A stretch of 64,000 nt of DNA from JAISFI01 sp031553775 (GTDB lineage: Bacteria; Bacteroidota; Bacteroidia; Bacteroidales; Azobacteroidaceae), in the NCBI GenBank assembly GCA_031553775.1, contig JAVBLA010000050.1, forward strand, positions 1 through 64,000. The letters are read 5' to 3'. Below are positions 27,801-36,940 of this stretch, one piece after another. Within the stretch, counting starts at the first letter, position 1; each line of letters starts with the position of its first letter. The notes beneath the pieces were generated by a model that was given only the letters and a program-made list of their open reading frames with translations, had not been told where the DNA came from and made no database searches. Made by a program: the position numbers and the translations under genes.

Positions 27801-28044
27801 AGGGATGCCCAAGATTTGTTTCAATGCGCAATATACATCGCAGAAAAACTTTTTTACACCGGAAGGGAAGCGAATCCGTTATACAGTCGATATGAAAAGG
27901 GAAAAAGATTATTATCTGAATATCGATTACAGGCAAAAAGGTGTAGGTGGCGATAATTCATGGGGAAAGCCCGTACATGTTGAATATTTAGTTTTGTTGC
28001 GGTATTATGAATACGGGTATAGTATTGAACCTTTATTGAAATAA
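24856..28044 (+). CDS. GH2 family beta-galactosidase (LacZ-type), secreted
   Basis: The 1062-residue product has a signal peptide (residues 1-24, ending LSGQ) and the full LacZ-type domain set: jelly-roll domain (GVYRRNFNV-type strand, here VGIYRRNFNVPGNW), Ig-like domain, (beta/alpha)8 barrel with ANRHEHHPKYGH, AIRTAHYPNDP and DEANIESHG, then a second Ig-like domain and the C-terminal small-chain domain (WYGRGPWENYSDR). The acid/base is Glu490 in MGNECGDG and the nucleophile is Glu554 in LCEYAHAMGNS. Removal of terminal beta-galactose from the PUL glycan in the periplasm is inferred. Confidence 0.92.
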   Translation: MNFFHSGRILLLCLFALSAGKLSGQTNSVSEYENETVTGVNREEGRSSFWYYTNKDNAINGGYHACSDNVLLNGKWKFQYCEKPADRINEFYKINYDVSSWNEIDVPGSWPLQGYDKPLYMNHPYEFNVTNPYPYHVPTDWNPVGIYRRNFNVPGNWKNKRIVLHFGAVKSSFYVYVNGQKVGYSQDSKMQAEFDITPYVKVDSDNVLAVEVYRFSKGSYLEGQDMWRLAGIKRDVWLYATPPLFLQDFFIKSGLGNDYKDGLLDVLFSLKNNHNRTEKAEVSFSLLDQNNISILEIKQSLKLKPKQILSGEINQIIKNCKQWNAETPNLYTLLIAVKNDDGTTTYSSSKVGFRSIEIKNAQLLVNGQYIYVKGANRHEHHPKYGHYIPKETMERDVELIKQYNLNAIRTAHYPNDPYFYELCDQYGVYIVDEANIESHGLGAALQNVIDCSHHVACDPNWKAMHLDRMKRMFQRDKNHPSVILWSMGNECGDGANFVAGYGMLRELDPTRFVQFEQAGALPHTDIYCPMYMKAENMKNYALAGNTSKPLILCEYAHAMGNSLGNFQDYWDLIESYPVLQGGFIWDFVDQGIENTRNGQRFFEYGGGFGLEHIRNDAAFCNNGLFNPDRTPNPHAYEARKVYQNIRVKNDPLGSKNQFLIVNNNSFTNTNKYTCKWSVLKNGIPVERGTLKTSIAPLSSGWLTIPYQTIISKDSDYFINFEFVTEQAEGLLPENWVVAYDQIAIQSATRTFSGSDSEGTLKCNETTNSIMITSNRGLQIAFDKFTGALSNYVFNGFDFVKSPMNPDFYRVAIDNDDWDAINNCWLNTSEKIKSVDLTLEKEPVANMKDQFSSITVSVKYLLVAGNEPQQTIDFENVYTIYPGGKINVLNRFNPKYYNGEANMSIPRIGQVVQINGDLNQIKWYGRGPWENYSDRKTSALVGVYSMQIKDLAYDYIRPQENGYRTDVGWLEISNEKGVGMRIEGMPKICFNAQYTSQKNFFTPEGKRIRYTVDMKREKDYYLNIDYRQKGVGGDNSWGKPVHVEYLVLLRYYEYGYSIEPLLK

Positions 28045-28049
28045 GCATC

Positions 28050-31000
28050 TTGAAACGATTTTGCCTCATATTGTCCGTCTTTTTCCCGTTCATGTTGTGG
28101 TCGATGGAAATCGACTATCCGACAATTATTCACAAATATCGGATGCAAGACGGCTTGTCGAATGATATTGTATACGATGTTTGCCAGGATACCGACGGAT
28201 GCATGTGGTTTGGTACGGCAGAAGGTATCTCTAAATTTGACGGTTCTGAATTTTCCTCTTATAATTGGAGCCAGGGAGGTGCCATGATGGCTAATCATCA
28301 AGCCATTAAAATTTTGTATCATGAAAAAAGACTTTATATAGCCAATCCCTTTGGATTGATTATTTACAATATGGAGATCAATAAGTTCAAATTAGTATTG
28401 CCGGAAGGAGTCAATGCTATGAGAATAAGAGCATTATCTCTTTCACGAGATGGAAATCTCTGGGTTGGCTCATACGACGGAGGTGGAGTTTATAAATACA
28501 ATATCAAGAAAGAATCTTTCGAAATCCTTCAATATTCGCATACGGATAACCGGATTATTTCTCTTTATGAAGACAAAGACAATCAATTGTACATAGGAAC
28601 TCATTTCGGAGGTTTGGATGTAGTGGATTTGAAAACGAATAAAGCCACGAATTTCAGTAATGAGAAAAATATGCAAGTTGAAAAAATAACGGAAGATTCT
28701 TTTGGGAATATTTGGTTAGGGACTTGGGGTGGTTTAATGATGTATGATAAACAAGATCGCCAGATAAGCTCTATTACAAACGGTTACCTGGAAAATTGCC
28801 AGATCAATGCCCTGGATGAAGATAAAACCGGAAATTTGTGGGTTGGAACCGAAAACGGATTAATTGCTTTCAGTATCCGGGAAGCCTGTGTCAATCCCCA
28901 CGATTTTAAAATGAGCATTTATAGCGAAACGTTGGATAAATATGGGCTTTCATATAAAACAGTGCTTGATCTTCATTGTGATTCAGACAATAATATCTGG
29001 ATTGCTACTAATTCCGGAGGAGTAAATTTTATTTCTGGTTTCCATTCCAGATTCGAACGGATAATTTATGATCCGCGATTGAAAAACAGCTTGTCTTACA
29101 GGCGAGTTACATCAATAAGCGAAGATCAGACCGGTAATTTATGGATTGCTACCGATGGAGGAGGAGTTGATTATTATGATAAAATTTCGAAACAAATTAC
29201 GGCCATCAATAAAAGCAATTCCAATTTAAGCGATGATGCTGTCCTTTGTTCCTTAGTCGATTCGGACGGAGATGTTTGGTTAGGAACTTATAATAATAAA
29301 TTAAATAGAAAAATATCGGGAAAAAGAGATTTTGTGGTTTACGAAGGCTCCAAATCATCTCAACACAATACTTTGATGCAAGGTGATTTACTTTGCCTGG
29401 AAGAAGATGCATATAATAGAATCTGGATCGGGCAGAGATCCGGTTTGGTTTTTTTTGACAAGAAACAGGACACATTTATTCAGATACCAGAACTGAAATG
29501 GGTGTCTATCAGGTGTATTTTCCCTACAAAAGATGGAGTTTACATTGGAGCTCACCCGAAAGTTTTATTTTATGATTTTGTGACAAAACGGTTGGTTTCC
29601 AAACACCCTGGATTGGATAACCTGTTTGCCAATTGTTTGTTTGTTGATGAAAAAGAGCATTTGTGGATAGGAACGAATGGTCAGGGACTTTTTTGTTATG
29701 ATCCGGGCAATAATACGATTAAGAATTTCGATATTACAAGTGGTTTCCCAAGCGATAATGTCTGTAAAATATTACAAGACAGTGATAAAAACCTGTGGAT
29801 AACAACCAACAAGGGGATTAGTAAATTTTCTAAAACAAACAGTAGCATACGAAATTTCAATAATAAAGATGGTGTTCAGCCTGGAATGTTTATTGAAAAT
29901 TGTGGAATGAAAACCCGTTCAGGACAGATATTTTTTGGAGGAACGGAAGGTATAACCTTCTTCTATCCTGCTGAGATAAGCGGAAAACTTCATCATCCGA
30001 ATATTATTTTTACAAACTTTCTGCTTTTCAATAATCCGGTAGAGATTTGTTCGGAAACCAACCCGCACTCTCCTTTGCATAAAACCATTAATTTTGTCAG
30101 CCAAATAACATTGGATTATAAAGAATCTGTATTTTCGATTGAATATGCTTCGGTTGATTATCAATCGGCCAATCAGATTAATTATGCTTATATCCTTGAA
30201 GGAGTGGACGCGGATTGGAGTTATGTGAAAAATAAGCGGACTGCCACTTACCGATACCTCGCTCCGGGGACTTATATATTCAAAGTGATGTCTTCTAACC
30301 TGGATGGTTTATTTGATCCTTCTCTTTGCAGACAAATAAAGATAATAATCAATCCTCCTTTTTACCTTACATGGTGGGCTTATTTTATTTATCTACTTAC
30401 TTTTGGAGTCATCTGTTATTCTGTATGGAGTTTCTTGACAGTTAAGACACGAGCGTTGAACCGGATCCGCTATGAGCGTTTGGAAAGACAAAAATCGGAA
30501 GAATTGCATCAGGAAAAACTGGTTTTTTTCACCAATATATCACATGAATTAAGAACACCCCTGACGCTGATTGCTGCTCCCGTAGACCGTTTACTGGAAG
30601 AAGAAACTTCAGACGATAAAAAATATCTCCTTACGCTGATTAAACAAAATATTGTCCGTTTGCTGAATAGTATCAATCAAATAATGGACATTCGAAAAAT
30701 AGACCGGAGCCAAATGAAATTGAAAGTGGAAAAACTTGAAATTATTTCGTTTGTAGGCAAAATTGTCGGCTTATTCCGGGACATGGCTCAATCCAAACAA
30801 ATTGAACTTGAATACAGCCATCATAAAAATGAGCTTTGGGGATGGATAGATCCGGAGTTTTTGGATAAGATTTTATGTAATATCCTGTCGAATGCCTTTA
30901 AGTTTACATCTGATCACGGAGAAGTAATTATCAATATTTATACAACGGTCGACAGTGAACCCCAAAACAACCGGCTGTATATTGAAATTACAGATACTGG

Positions 31001-32090
31001 GAAAGGGATACCGGCTGATCATTTACCTTATATTTTCGATCGTTTTTATCAGGTGAAGACAAATAAATCGGGAACTGGCAAAACAAAAGGTTCGGGAGTC
31101 GGTTTACATTTGGTAAAATCTCTTGTAGAACTCCATAAAGGTAATGTTGAGGTTGAAAGCAAGGAAGGTGTGGGGACGAAGTTTATTTTGTCGTTTCCGT
31201 TTGAGTCCGAGAACTATATGGAGAGTGAGAAAAACCGGGAAACATCTTATTTTTCACATGCTGAGCAATTTTTTTCATTGATGGCATTTCCGGAGCCGGT
31301 ACAACAGGTACCGGAAGGAACAAATAAGCTGCAAAACAAAATACTGGTTGTTGATGACGATCCCGAAATCCTTCATTTTTTGAAATTCGAATTATGCAAT
31401 GATTTTGAAGTCTTTCTGGCTGAAGACGGACGCATTGCTTTAGAAAAGGCCTATGAGATTATTCCTGATCTTGTTATCAGCGATGTAATGATGCCGGAGC
31501 TTGATGGGTTAACTTTATGTAAAGAGCTGAAAACCAATATCAAAACAAGCCATATCCCCATTATCCTGTTGACTGCGAAAAGTACGGTTGAAGATAAAAT
31601 CGAAGGGATTGAAGTCGGAGCTGATTCTTATATATCCAAGCCATTTGATATCAGGCATTTAAGAATAAGAATAAAGAAACTGATCGAGTTACGCGAAACA
31701 ATACGGAATAAATATGTTGAAAAATTATCTGGTTTATCTCCGGAAAATGTAGAACAGAACCCTACCATTGACGACAAACTGCTACAAAATATCATATCTT
31801 TTGTGAAGGAAAATATCTCAAATTCGGATATCAATGGAGAAACACTGGCGCAATACGTTGCAATGAGCCGAATGAGTTTGCACCGTAAATTAAAAGCATT
31901 GACCGGACTTTCCGCCGGTGATTTTATCCGGAATATTCGTCTTGAGGAAGCCAAAAAGTTGCTTGAGGCCGGAGGCCGTAATGTTTCGGAAGTTTCTTAT
32001 GATGTGGGTTATTCTTCTCCATCATATTTTTATACTTGTTTTGTCCGTAAATTCGGACTCTCTCCTTCGGATGTTATCAAAAAGGGGTGA
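28050..32090 (+). CDS. Hybrid two-component system regulator (HTCS) of the PUL
   Basis: A 1346-residue one-protein signalling system. It has a signal peptide, a periplasmic sensor of repeated Reg_prop blades (GNLWIATDGGG, EHLWIGTNGQG and others, about residues 30-680), a Y_Y_Y domain (about 690-760), one membrane segment (about 772-795), a histidine kinase with FFTNISHELRTPLTLI (His near 832) and DTGKGIPADHLPYIFDRF, a receiver domain (VVDDDPEILHFL, phospho-Asp near 1146 in DLVISDVMMPELDG), and an AraC-type HTH (about 1245-1346). The start is TTG at 28050, 5 bases after the lacZ-type stop, chosen because it supplies the signal peptide. It probably binds the 21-bp direct repeats. Confidence 0.93.
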   Translation: MKRFCLILSVFFPFMLWSMEIDYPTIIHKYRMQDGLSNDIVYDVCQDTDGCMWFGTAEGISKFDGSEFSSYNWSQGGAMMANHQAIKILYHEKRLYIANPFGLIIYNMEINKFKLVLPEGVNAMRIRALSLSRDGNLWVGSYDGGGVYKYNIKKESFEILQYSHTDNRIISLYEDKDNQLYIGTHFGGLDVVDLKTNKATNFSNEKNMQVEKITEDSFGNIWLGTWGGLMMYDKQDRQISSITNGYLENCQINALDEDKTGNLWVGTENGLIAFSIREACVNPHDFKMSIYSETLDKYGLSYKTVLDLHCDSDNNIWIATNSGGVNFISGFHSRFERIIYDPRLKNSLSYRRVTSISEDQTGNLWIATDGGGVDYYDKISKQITAINKSNSNLSDDAVLCSLVDSDGDVWLGTYNNKLNRKISGKRDFVVYEGSKSSQHNTLMQGDLLCLEEDAYNRIWIGQRSGLVFFDKKQDTFIQIPELKWVSIRCIFPTKDGVYIGAHPKVLFYDFVTKRLVSKHPGLDNLFANCLFVDEKEHLWIGTNGQGLFCYDPGNNTIKNFDITSGFPSDNVCKILQDSDKNLWITTNKGISKFSKTNSSIRNFNNKDGVQPGMFIENCGMKTRSGQIFFGGTEGITFFYPAEISGKLHHPNIIFTNFLLFNNPVEICSETNPHSPLHKTINFVSQITLDYKESVFSIEYASVDYQSANQINYAYILEGVDADWSYVKNKRTATYRYLAPGTYIFKVMSSNLDGLFDPSLCRQIKIIINPPFYLTWWAYFIYLLTFGVICYSVWSFLTVKTRALNRIRYERLERQKSEELHQEKLVFFTNISHELRTPLTLIAAPVDRLLEEETSDDKKYLLTLIKQNIVRLLNSINQIMDIRKIDRSQMKLKVEKLEIISFVGKIVGLFRDMAQSKQIELEYSHHKNELWGWIDPEFLDKILCNILSNAFKFTSDHGEVIINIYTTVDSEPQNNRLYIEITDTGKGIPADHLPYIFDRFYQVKTNKSGTGKTKGSGVGLHLVKSLVELHKGNVEVESKEGVGTKFILSFPFESENYMESEKNRETSYFSHAEQFFSLMAFPEPVQQVPEGTNKLQNKILVVDDDPEILHFLKFELCNDFEVFLAEDGRIALEKAYEIIPDLVISDVMMPELDGLTLCKELKTNIKTSHIPIILLTAKSTVEDKIEGIEVGADSYISKPFDIRHLRIRIKKLIELRETIRNKYVEKLSGLSPENVEQNPTIDDKLLQNIISFVKENISNSDINGETLAQYVAMSRMSLHRKLKALTGLSAGDFIRNIRLEEAKKLLEAGGRNVSEVSYDVGYSSPSYFYTCFVRKFGLSPSDVIKKG

Positions 32091-32105
32091 ATAGAAGAAT
32101 ATCAA

Positions 32106-32167
32106 CGTTTTCGTTAAGCAATAGACAGAAATCAAGTTTACTTGGGTTATGTTATTGCGAGAAAACG
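32106..32167. repeat. Imperfect inverted repeat between convergent genes
   Basis: CGTTTTC (32106-32112) and GCAAT (32118-32122) are mirrored by ATTGC (32154-32158) and GAAAACG (32161-32167). It lies between the HTCS stop and the antiporter stop, so a shared terminator is possible, but no T-run follows. Confidence 0.35.
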
Positions 32168-32182
32168 ACTAAATTTATTGAA

Positions 32183-34441
32183 CTATTTTTCATCGGTTAG
32201 CGCCAAAATCTTTTCCCGTTCGCCCACAATCCACAGGATATCTTCTTCTAAAAATTCAAAATCGATATCGGGGTTCATAATAGATGTTTCCTCTCTTTCT
32301 ATACCGACAACCAGGCAATCGTATTGGTCTCTGATCCCTGAATTTTTGATTGTTTTCCCCACGAGCCAGGATTCCGGTTCGATCCGGAGTTGTTCGATAT
32401 TTACTTCAGGCGCAGGGACATCTTCCTGCCGTTGGCTGTATTTACGCCCTTTTTCTTCTATAAAATTCTGAAAAACCACCATTTGCTCGTCATTTCCCAA
32501 TACAATAATTTTATCGTAGGGGTAGACCCGTTCTTCTCCTCCCGGAATATTGATCCGTCGGCTTCCCCGGATAATAGTTACGGCATTGACTCCGCAACGT
32601 TGGCGAAAATTCAGTTCTTTCAGGGTTTTGCCTACAATAGAATAGTCCGGTTGTACTTCGAAATCGGCTAAGTGCAGATCCCTGTCCAGCAAATGGTTTA
32701 CAAAGCGTTGTTTGATAGGAGCATGCAATTCCTGATAATACTGCCGGGCATGCAGGTTCTTTTTGAATCTTCTTTCTATCAGGATGGATTGCTTTTTGAG
32801 TTCTTTCGAAAAAATAAATATCAGGATGATAACGGCAGCGATGGAAAATGCAATTCCAAAAGTAGCATCGAATAGCCTTACCAATACTCCCATCACCATT
32901 GCCATACATAAGATGACACGAAAAACGATCAGGAAAATCAGCGGACCATGGTTTACTTTGCTCCGGTTCCAGAGTTCTTCGAACTCGACTGAATGGTTTT
33001 TCTTGACCATGATGGCCCTAAGGAAAGGAGAAATTGTCAACAGGATGATAGCTGCACACAACACGGATCCGATCCAGCCTGAAACATGTTCCCGGATGAA
33101 GGGTACAAGGTATTGAAAAGAAAGGAAGATTATCATGAGACAGATCAACAGGTAGATAACTAGTATTTTGGTAATGTCTTTCAGTAGTTTTTTCCAGGTG
33201 CTTTGTTCATTGACCGGTCTGGCACCGGAAGCGTCTTTATTGATGTATTTATTCCAGGAAGGAGGAATTTTTTTTTCAATTACTTTCAGTGCCGGATCGG
33301 ATAATTTGATCAGATAGGGGGTGATAAAAATCGTAATAACCGATACGGAGACAATAACCGGATACAGGAAATTGTCGATGACCTTCAGGGAAAGTCCCAG
33401 ACCGGCAATAATGAAGGAAAATTCACCTACCTGGGCCAATGAGAACCCCGATTTTACTGCAATATTGAGGGGTTGTCCTGATAACAGGATCCCAGAGGTG
33501 GCAAAAAAGATCTGTCCGATAATTACAACTAAGGAAATAATAATGATCGGGAAGATATATTGCCCGATCACAGGGATGTCGATCATCATCCCTACAGAGA
33601 CGAAAAAGATAGCTCCGAAAAGGTTTTTGACCGGTTGTACCAGATGTTCTATTTTCTCGGCCTCCATGGTTTCAGCAAGGATAGATCCCATCACGAAGGC
33701 GCCTAATGCAGATGAAAATCCGGCTTTGGTGGCTAACATGACCATCCCGAGACAGAGCGCCAGGGAAACGACCAGCAAGGTTTCATCATTCAGATATTTT
33801 TTGGCTTTCTTGAGGAAAGTGGGTATCAGGAAAATACCCGTTACAAACCAAAACAGGAGAAAGGCCAGGAGTTTGAATATACTGATTAGCATTTCCGTTC
33901 CTTCGAATTGCTTACTCACTGCCAGAGTTGAAAGTAATACCATTAAAAGGACGGCAAACAGGTCTTCTACAATCAGGATTCCCAGTACAATACCTGAAAA
34001 ACGTTGCTTGCGTAATCCCATATCATCAAAAACCTTCACGATGATCATAGTAGACGACATACAGAGCATGCCACCCAGGAACAGGCTGTCCATAGAGGAC
34101 CAACCCATACAAATTCCGGTGAGGTAACCTAATGCCATCATGGAAACAACGATGGTTGTTGTGGATATGATGGCTGTAACACCTACATGAATCAACTTTT
34201 TAAAACTGAAATCCAAGCCCAGTGCAAACAAAAGGAAAATTACTCCAATATCTCCCCAGGTGGTGATATTGGCCGTATCCGTTACAGTTGGGATTATATG
34301 CACATGTGGCCCGGCCAGCAGTCCGGCGATAATATATCCCAATACCACTGGTTGTTTGAATCGTTTAAATAATATGGAAACGATTCCTGCAGATATAAGA
34401 ATCAGTGCAAGATCGGTAATTAGTGTGGGTAGATGGGACAT
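32183..34441 (-). CDS. CPA2-family monovalent cation:proton antiporter with RCK-C domains
   Basis: A 752-residue KefB/KefC-like inner-membrane antiporter, probably exchanging K+ or Na+ for protons. About 12 transmembrane helices of the Na+/H+ exchanger fold fill residues 1-400 (VVLGYIIAGLLAGPHV, GVIFLLFALGLDFSF, SALGAFVMGSILAET), followed by further membrane segments (about 420-550). Two C-terminal TrkA-C/RCK-C domains come next (about 570-655, QPDYSIVGKTLKEL, and 670-750, PESWLVGKTIKNSG). There is no RCK-N nucleotide domain, unlike E. coli KefC. It is transcribed against the PUL. The ion is not predictable by eye. Confidence 0.88.
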   Translation of the reverse strand: MSHLPTLITDLALILISAGIVSILFKRFKQPVVLGYIIAGLLAGPHVHIIPTVTDTANITTWGDIGVIFLLFALGLDFSFKKLIHVGVTAIISTTTIVVSMMALGYLTGICMGWSSMDSLFLGGMLCMSSTMIIVKVFDDMGLRKQRFSGIVLGILIVEDLFAVLLMVLLSTLAVSKQFEGTEMLISIFKLLAFLLFWFVTGIFLIPTFLKKAKKYLNDETLLVVSLALCLGMVMLATKAGFSSALGAFVMGSILAETMEAEKIEHLVQPVKNLFGAIFFVSVGMMIDIPVIGQYIFPIIIISLVVIIGQIFFATSGILLSGQPLNIAVKSGFSLAQVGEFSFIIAGLGLSLKVIDNFLYPVIVSVSVITIFITPYLIKLSDPALKVIEKKIPPSWNKYINKDASGARPVNEQSTWKKLLKDITKILVIYLLICLMIIFLSFQYLVPFIREHVSGWIGSVLCAAIILLTISPFLRAIMVKKNHSVEFEELWNRSKVNHGPLIFLIVFRVILCMAMVMGVLVRLFDATFGIAFSIAAVIILIFIFSKELKKQSILIERRFKKNLHARQYYQELHAPIKQRFVNHLLDRDLHLADFEVQPDYSIVGKTLKELNFRQRCGVNAVTIIRGSRRINIPGGEERVYPYDKIIVLGNDEQMVVFQNFIEEKGRKYSQRQEDVPAPEVNIEQLRIEPESWLVGKTIKNSGIRDQYDCLVVGIEREETSIMNPDIDFEFLEEDILWIVGEREKILALTDEK

Positions 34442-34466
34442 TGTCGATGGCTGATTTTTGAATGGA

Positions 34467-34474
34467 CAAAATTA
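34467..34474 (-). promoter_or_regulatory. Possible -7 box of the antiporter gene
   Basis: Minus-strand TAATTTTG matches TAnnTTTG exactly, 26 bases upstream of the ATG at 34441. No matching -33 TTG is seen. Confidence 0.4.
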
Positions 34475-34619
34475 CAAAAAAAATATTCGGGTTTGGTAAT
34501 ATTTATTTCTGAATTAGTTTAAAAAATTGATTTTGATACACCCTCATTTTAGATTATTTTTTGTAAACAATCTATTCTTCTATACGTTACTATTTAAATA
34601 ATCATCTATCCCATCAATA

Positions 34620-35666
34620 ATGAAAAGAAAAGCAAGACCCCGTAATCTATCATCCATCCCCTCTTATACAGGTAGGAGAGATACGCCTACCCATATCCGT
34701 CTGATCCGGTATAGCCATAATTCGTTTTCGGAAACCACTACCAGTAATGTTCGCGATATTTTGTCGCAGGTTAGTGACGAAACGGTGACCTGGATTCGTG
34801 TAAGCGGGATGAGCGATCCCGAATTGATCATCAGTCTGATTAAGGAATTCGGACTGAATATTCTGGATGCCAAAGATGTATTGACAACACAGCATCTGAT
34901 TACTGTAGAAGAATATGATGACAGTATTTTTATGGTATTGCCGGCTATTTATTATCATGAAGACGAGGAGATTACCGAACACCTGGCATTTATTCTTGGG
35001 CGGAATTACCTCATTTCTTTTCAGGAAACCAACAATCCTTTATTTGAAAATATTTTCAAGGTATTGAAAGAAAATACTTCCCGCATCAATAATAAGAAAG
35101 CTGATTTTTTGCTGGCTACCATGCTGAATGAAATCATTGGAAGTTATGGAGATAGTGTGTTGCAATTGGAAGAAGACCTGGAGGGGTTGGAAGACCGTCT
35201 GCTGGATATTAAAAACCTGAAAGACAATTCCATTGTGGATATCCAGGAAAAAAGAAGGGAAAGCATTCGTTTGCGAAAATTGCTGTCGCCCTTCAAAGAC
35301 CAGTTGGCCAAATTGCTCCGGGTTGATAAAACTCTAATTTCGGAAGAAGAGATTCCTTATTTTAAAGATGTTTATGATCAGTTATTGTATATCCTTCAGA
35401 ATATCGAGTCCTGCCGGGAAATCACTTCCTCATTGGTCGACCTGTATCTTAATAACAACGACCTGAAGATGAATTATGTAATGAAAAGGCTTACGGTGGT
35501 GGCTACAATCTTTATTCCCCTTACTTTTTTAGTGGGTGTCTGGGGAATGAATTTTAAATTCATGCCGGAACTGGAATGGCGCTACGGGTATATAGTTTCC
35601 TGGATCATTATGATTGTCATCGGATTGTGGGTATGGTGGCAACTGAAGAAAAATGATATGTTTTAA
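34620..35666 (+). CDS. corA: CorA-family magnesium/divalent cation transporter
   Basis: A 348-residue inner-membrane channel that lets Mg2+ (or Co2+/Ni2+) enter the cell. The N-terminal cytoplasmic alpha/beta domain and long helices (SVLQLEEDLEGLEDRLLDIK) are followed by two C-terminal transmembrane helices. The diagnostic GMN loop is intact in VGVWGMNFKF, and the second helix ends in WQLKKNDMF. The N-terminus is basic (MKRKARPRN) without a signal peptide, as usual. It diverges from the antiporter gene across 178 bases of AT-rich DNA. No firm promoter consensus was found for it. Confidence 0.93.
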   Translation: MKRKARPRNLSSIPSYTGRRDTPTHIRLIRYSHNSFSETTTSNVRDILSQVSDETVTWIRVSGMSDPELIISLIKEFGLNILDAKDVLTTQHLITVEEYDDSIFMVLPAIYYHEDEEITEHLAFILGRNYLISFQETNNPLFENIFKVLKENTSRINNKKADFLLATMLNEIIGSYGDSVLQLEEDLEGLEDRLLDIKNLKDNSIVDIQEKRRESIRLRKLLSPFKDQLAKLLRVDKTLISEEEIPYFKDVYDQLLYILQNIESCREITSSLVDLYLNNNDLKMNYVMKRLTVVATIFIPLTFLVGVWGMNFKFMPELEWRYGYIVSWIIMIVIGLWVWWQLKKNDMF

Positions 35667-35688
35667 ACCTATTTCCGAAAAAAATATC

Positions 35689-35696
35689 TAAGTTTG
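35689..35696 (+). promoter_or_regulatory. Possible -7 box before the sulfatase maturase gene
   Basis: TAAGTTTG matches TAnnTTTG, with 35 bases to the ATG at 35732. The -33 element is not evident. A purine-rich AGGAG lies at 35724-35728, close to the start codon. Confidence 0.4.
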
Positions 35697-35731
35697 TATT
35701 TTAATCAACAGAAGAAAGGACTTAGGAGAAT

Positions 35732-36904
35732 ATGGAATATACTTTCGCGCCGTTTGCGAAGCCGCTATATGTAATGCTTAAACCAGCCGGAGCTATTTGT
35801 AATCTTCGTTGCAAATATTGTTATTACCTCGATAAGAAAGAATTGTATCCGGATGAGAAACGTTACGCCATGAGCGAAGAGCTTCTGGAAAGGTTTACCA
35901 AACAATATTTGGAATCCCAGACAATGCCGCAGGTGTTGTTTACCTGGCATGGTGGTGAAACACTGATGCGTAATATCGGGTTTTATAAAAAAGCCCTTGA
36001 ATTTCAGCAAAAATACGGTAAAGGACGCCAGATCGACAACTGCCTGCAAACCAACGGCACTTTACTTAACGATGAGTGGTGCAAGTTTTTCAAGGATAAT
36101 AATTTTCTGATCGGGATCTCGATCGACGGGCCCCAGCATTGCCATGATATCTACCGGAAAACAGCCGATGGAAGGCCTTCTTTCCTGCAGGTGATGCGTG
36201 GTATCAACTTGTTGAAGAAACATGGAGTGGAATTTAATATCATGGGGGTGGTGAATGATTACAATGCAGATTATCCGCTCGATTTTTACCGCTTTTTTAA
36301 GGATATGGATTGCCGGTTTATCCAGTTCGCTCCGATCGTGGAACGGATGCCCGATGGAAAACCTGCTTCCTGGAATGTGTCTGCGGAGAAATGGGGTGAT
36401 TTCCTGATTGCCATTTTCGATGAATGGGTACGGAATGATGTAGGGCAGTATTACGTTCAGTACTTTGATTCCACTTTAGCCAATTGGGTAGGAGAACAAC
36501 CGGGAACCTGTATCCTGGCCAGGACCTGCGGACATGCCGGAGTGATGGAATTCAACGGGGATGTATATGCCTGTGACCATCTTGTTTTCCCTGAATACAA
36601 ACGGGGAAATATCTATACAAAAACACTGACTGAAATGATGTATTCTCCGGAACAAATGCAGTTCGGAGCCGATAAATACGATAGACTTCCAACGCAATGC
36701 CGGGAATGTGAGTTCCTTTTTGCCTGTAACGGGGAATGTCCTAAAAACCGGATCATCTCTACGGCTAACGGAGAGCCGGGTCTGAATTATCTTTGTAAAG
36801 GATATTATAAATTCTATAAACATGTGGCTCCTTATATGGACTACATGAAAAAAGAATTGCTGGCCAAACGTCCTCCTGCCAATATCATGGAAACATTCAA
36901 GTGA
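35732..36904 (+). CDS. Anaerobic sulfatase-maturating enzyme (radical SAM, SPASM)
   Basis: anSME enzymes convert an active-site Cys or Ser of sulfatases to C-alpha-formylglycine without oxygen. The 390-residue product has the radical SAM cluster motif CNLRCKYCYYLDK near residues 24-36, TWHGGETLMR, and SPASM-type cysteines toward the C-terminus (GVMEFNGDVYACDH, CRECEFLFACNGECPKNR) for two auxiliary clusters. Length and motifs agree with the Bacteroides enzymes needed for sulfated glycan use. No sulfatase gene lies in this window, so its clients must be encoded elsewhere. Confidence 0.88.
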   Translation: MEYTFAPFAKPLYVMLKPAGAICNLRCKYCYYLDKKELYPDEKRYAMSEELLERFTKQYLESQTMPQVLFTWHGGETLMRNIGFYKKALEFQQKYGKGRQIDNCLQTNGTLLNDEWCKFFKDNNFLIGISIDGPQHCHDIYRKTADGRPSFLQVMRGINLLKKHGVEFNIMGVVNDYNADYPLDFYRFFKDMDCRFIQFAPIVERMPDGKPASWNVSAEKWGDFLIAIFDEWVRNDVGQYYVQYFDSTLANWVGEQPGTCILARTCGHAGVMEFNGDVYACDHLVFPEYKRGNIYTKTLTEMMYSPEQMQFGADKYDRLPTQCRECEFLFACNGECPKNRIISTANGEPGLNYLCKGYYKFYKHVAPYMDYMKKELLAKRPPANIMETFK

Positions 36905-36940
36905 TTTGTTTGTTTTTTTATAAGAAACTTTCTCTTATAT

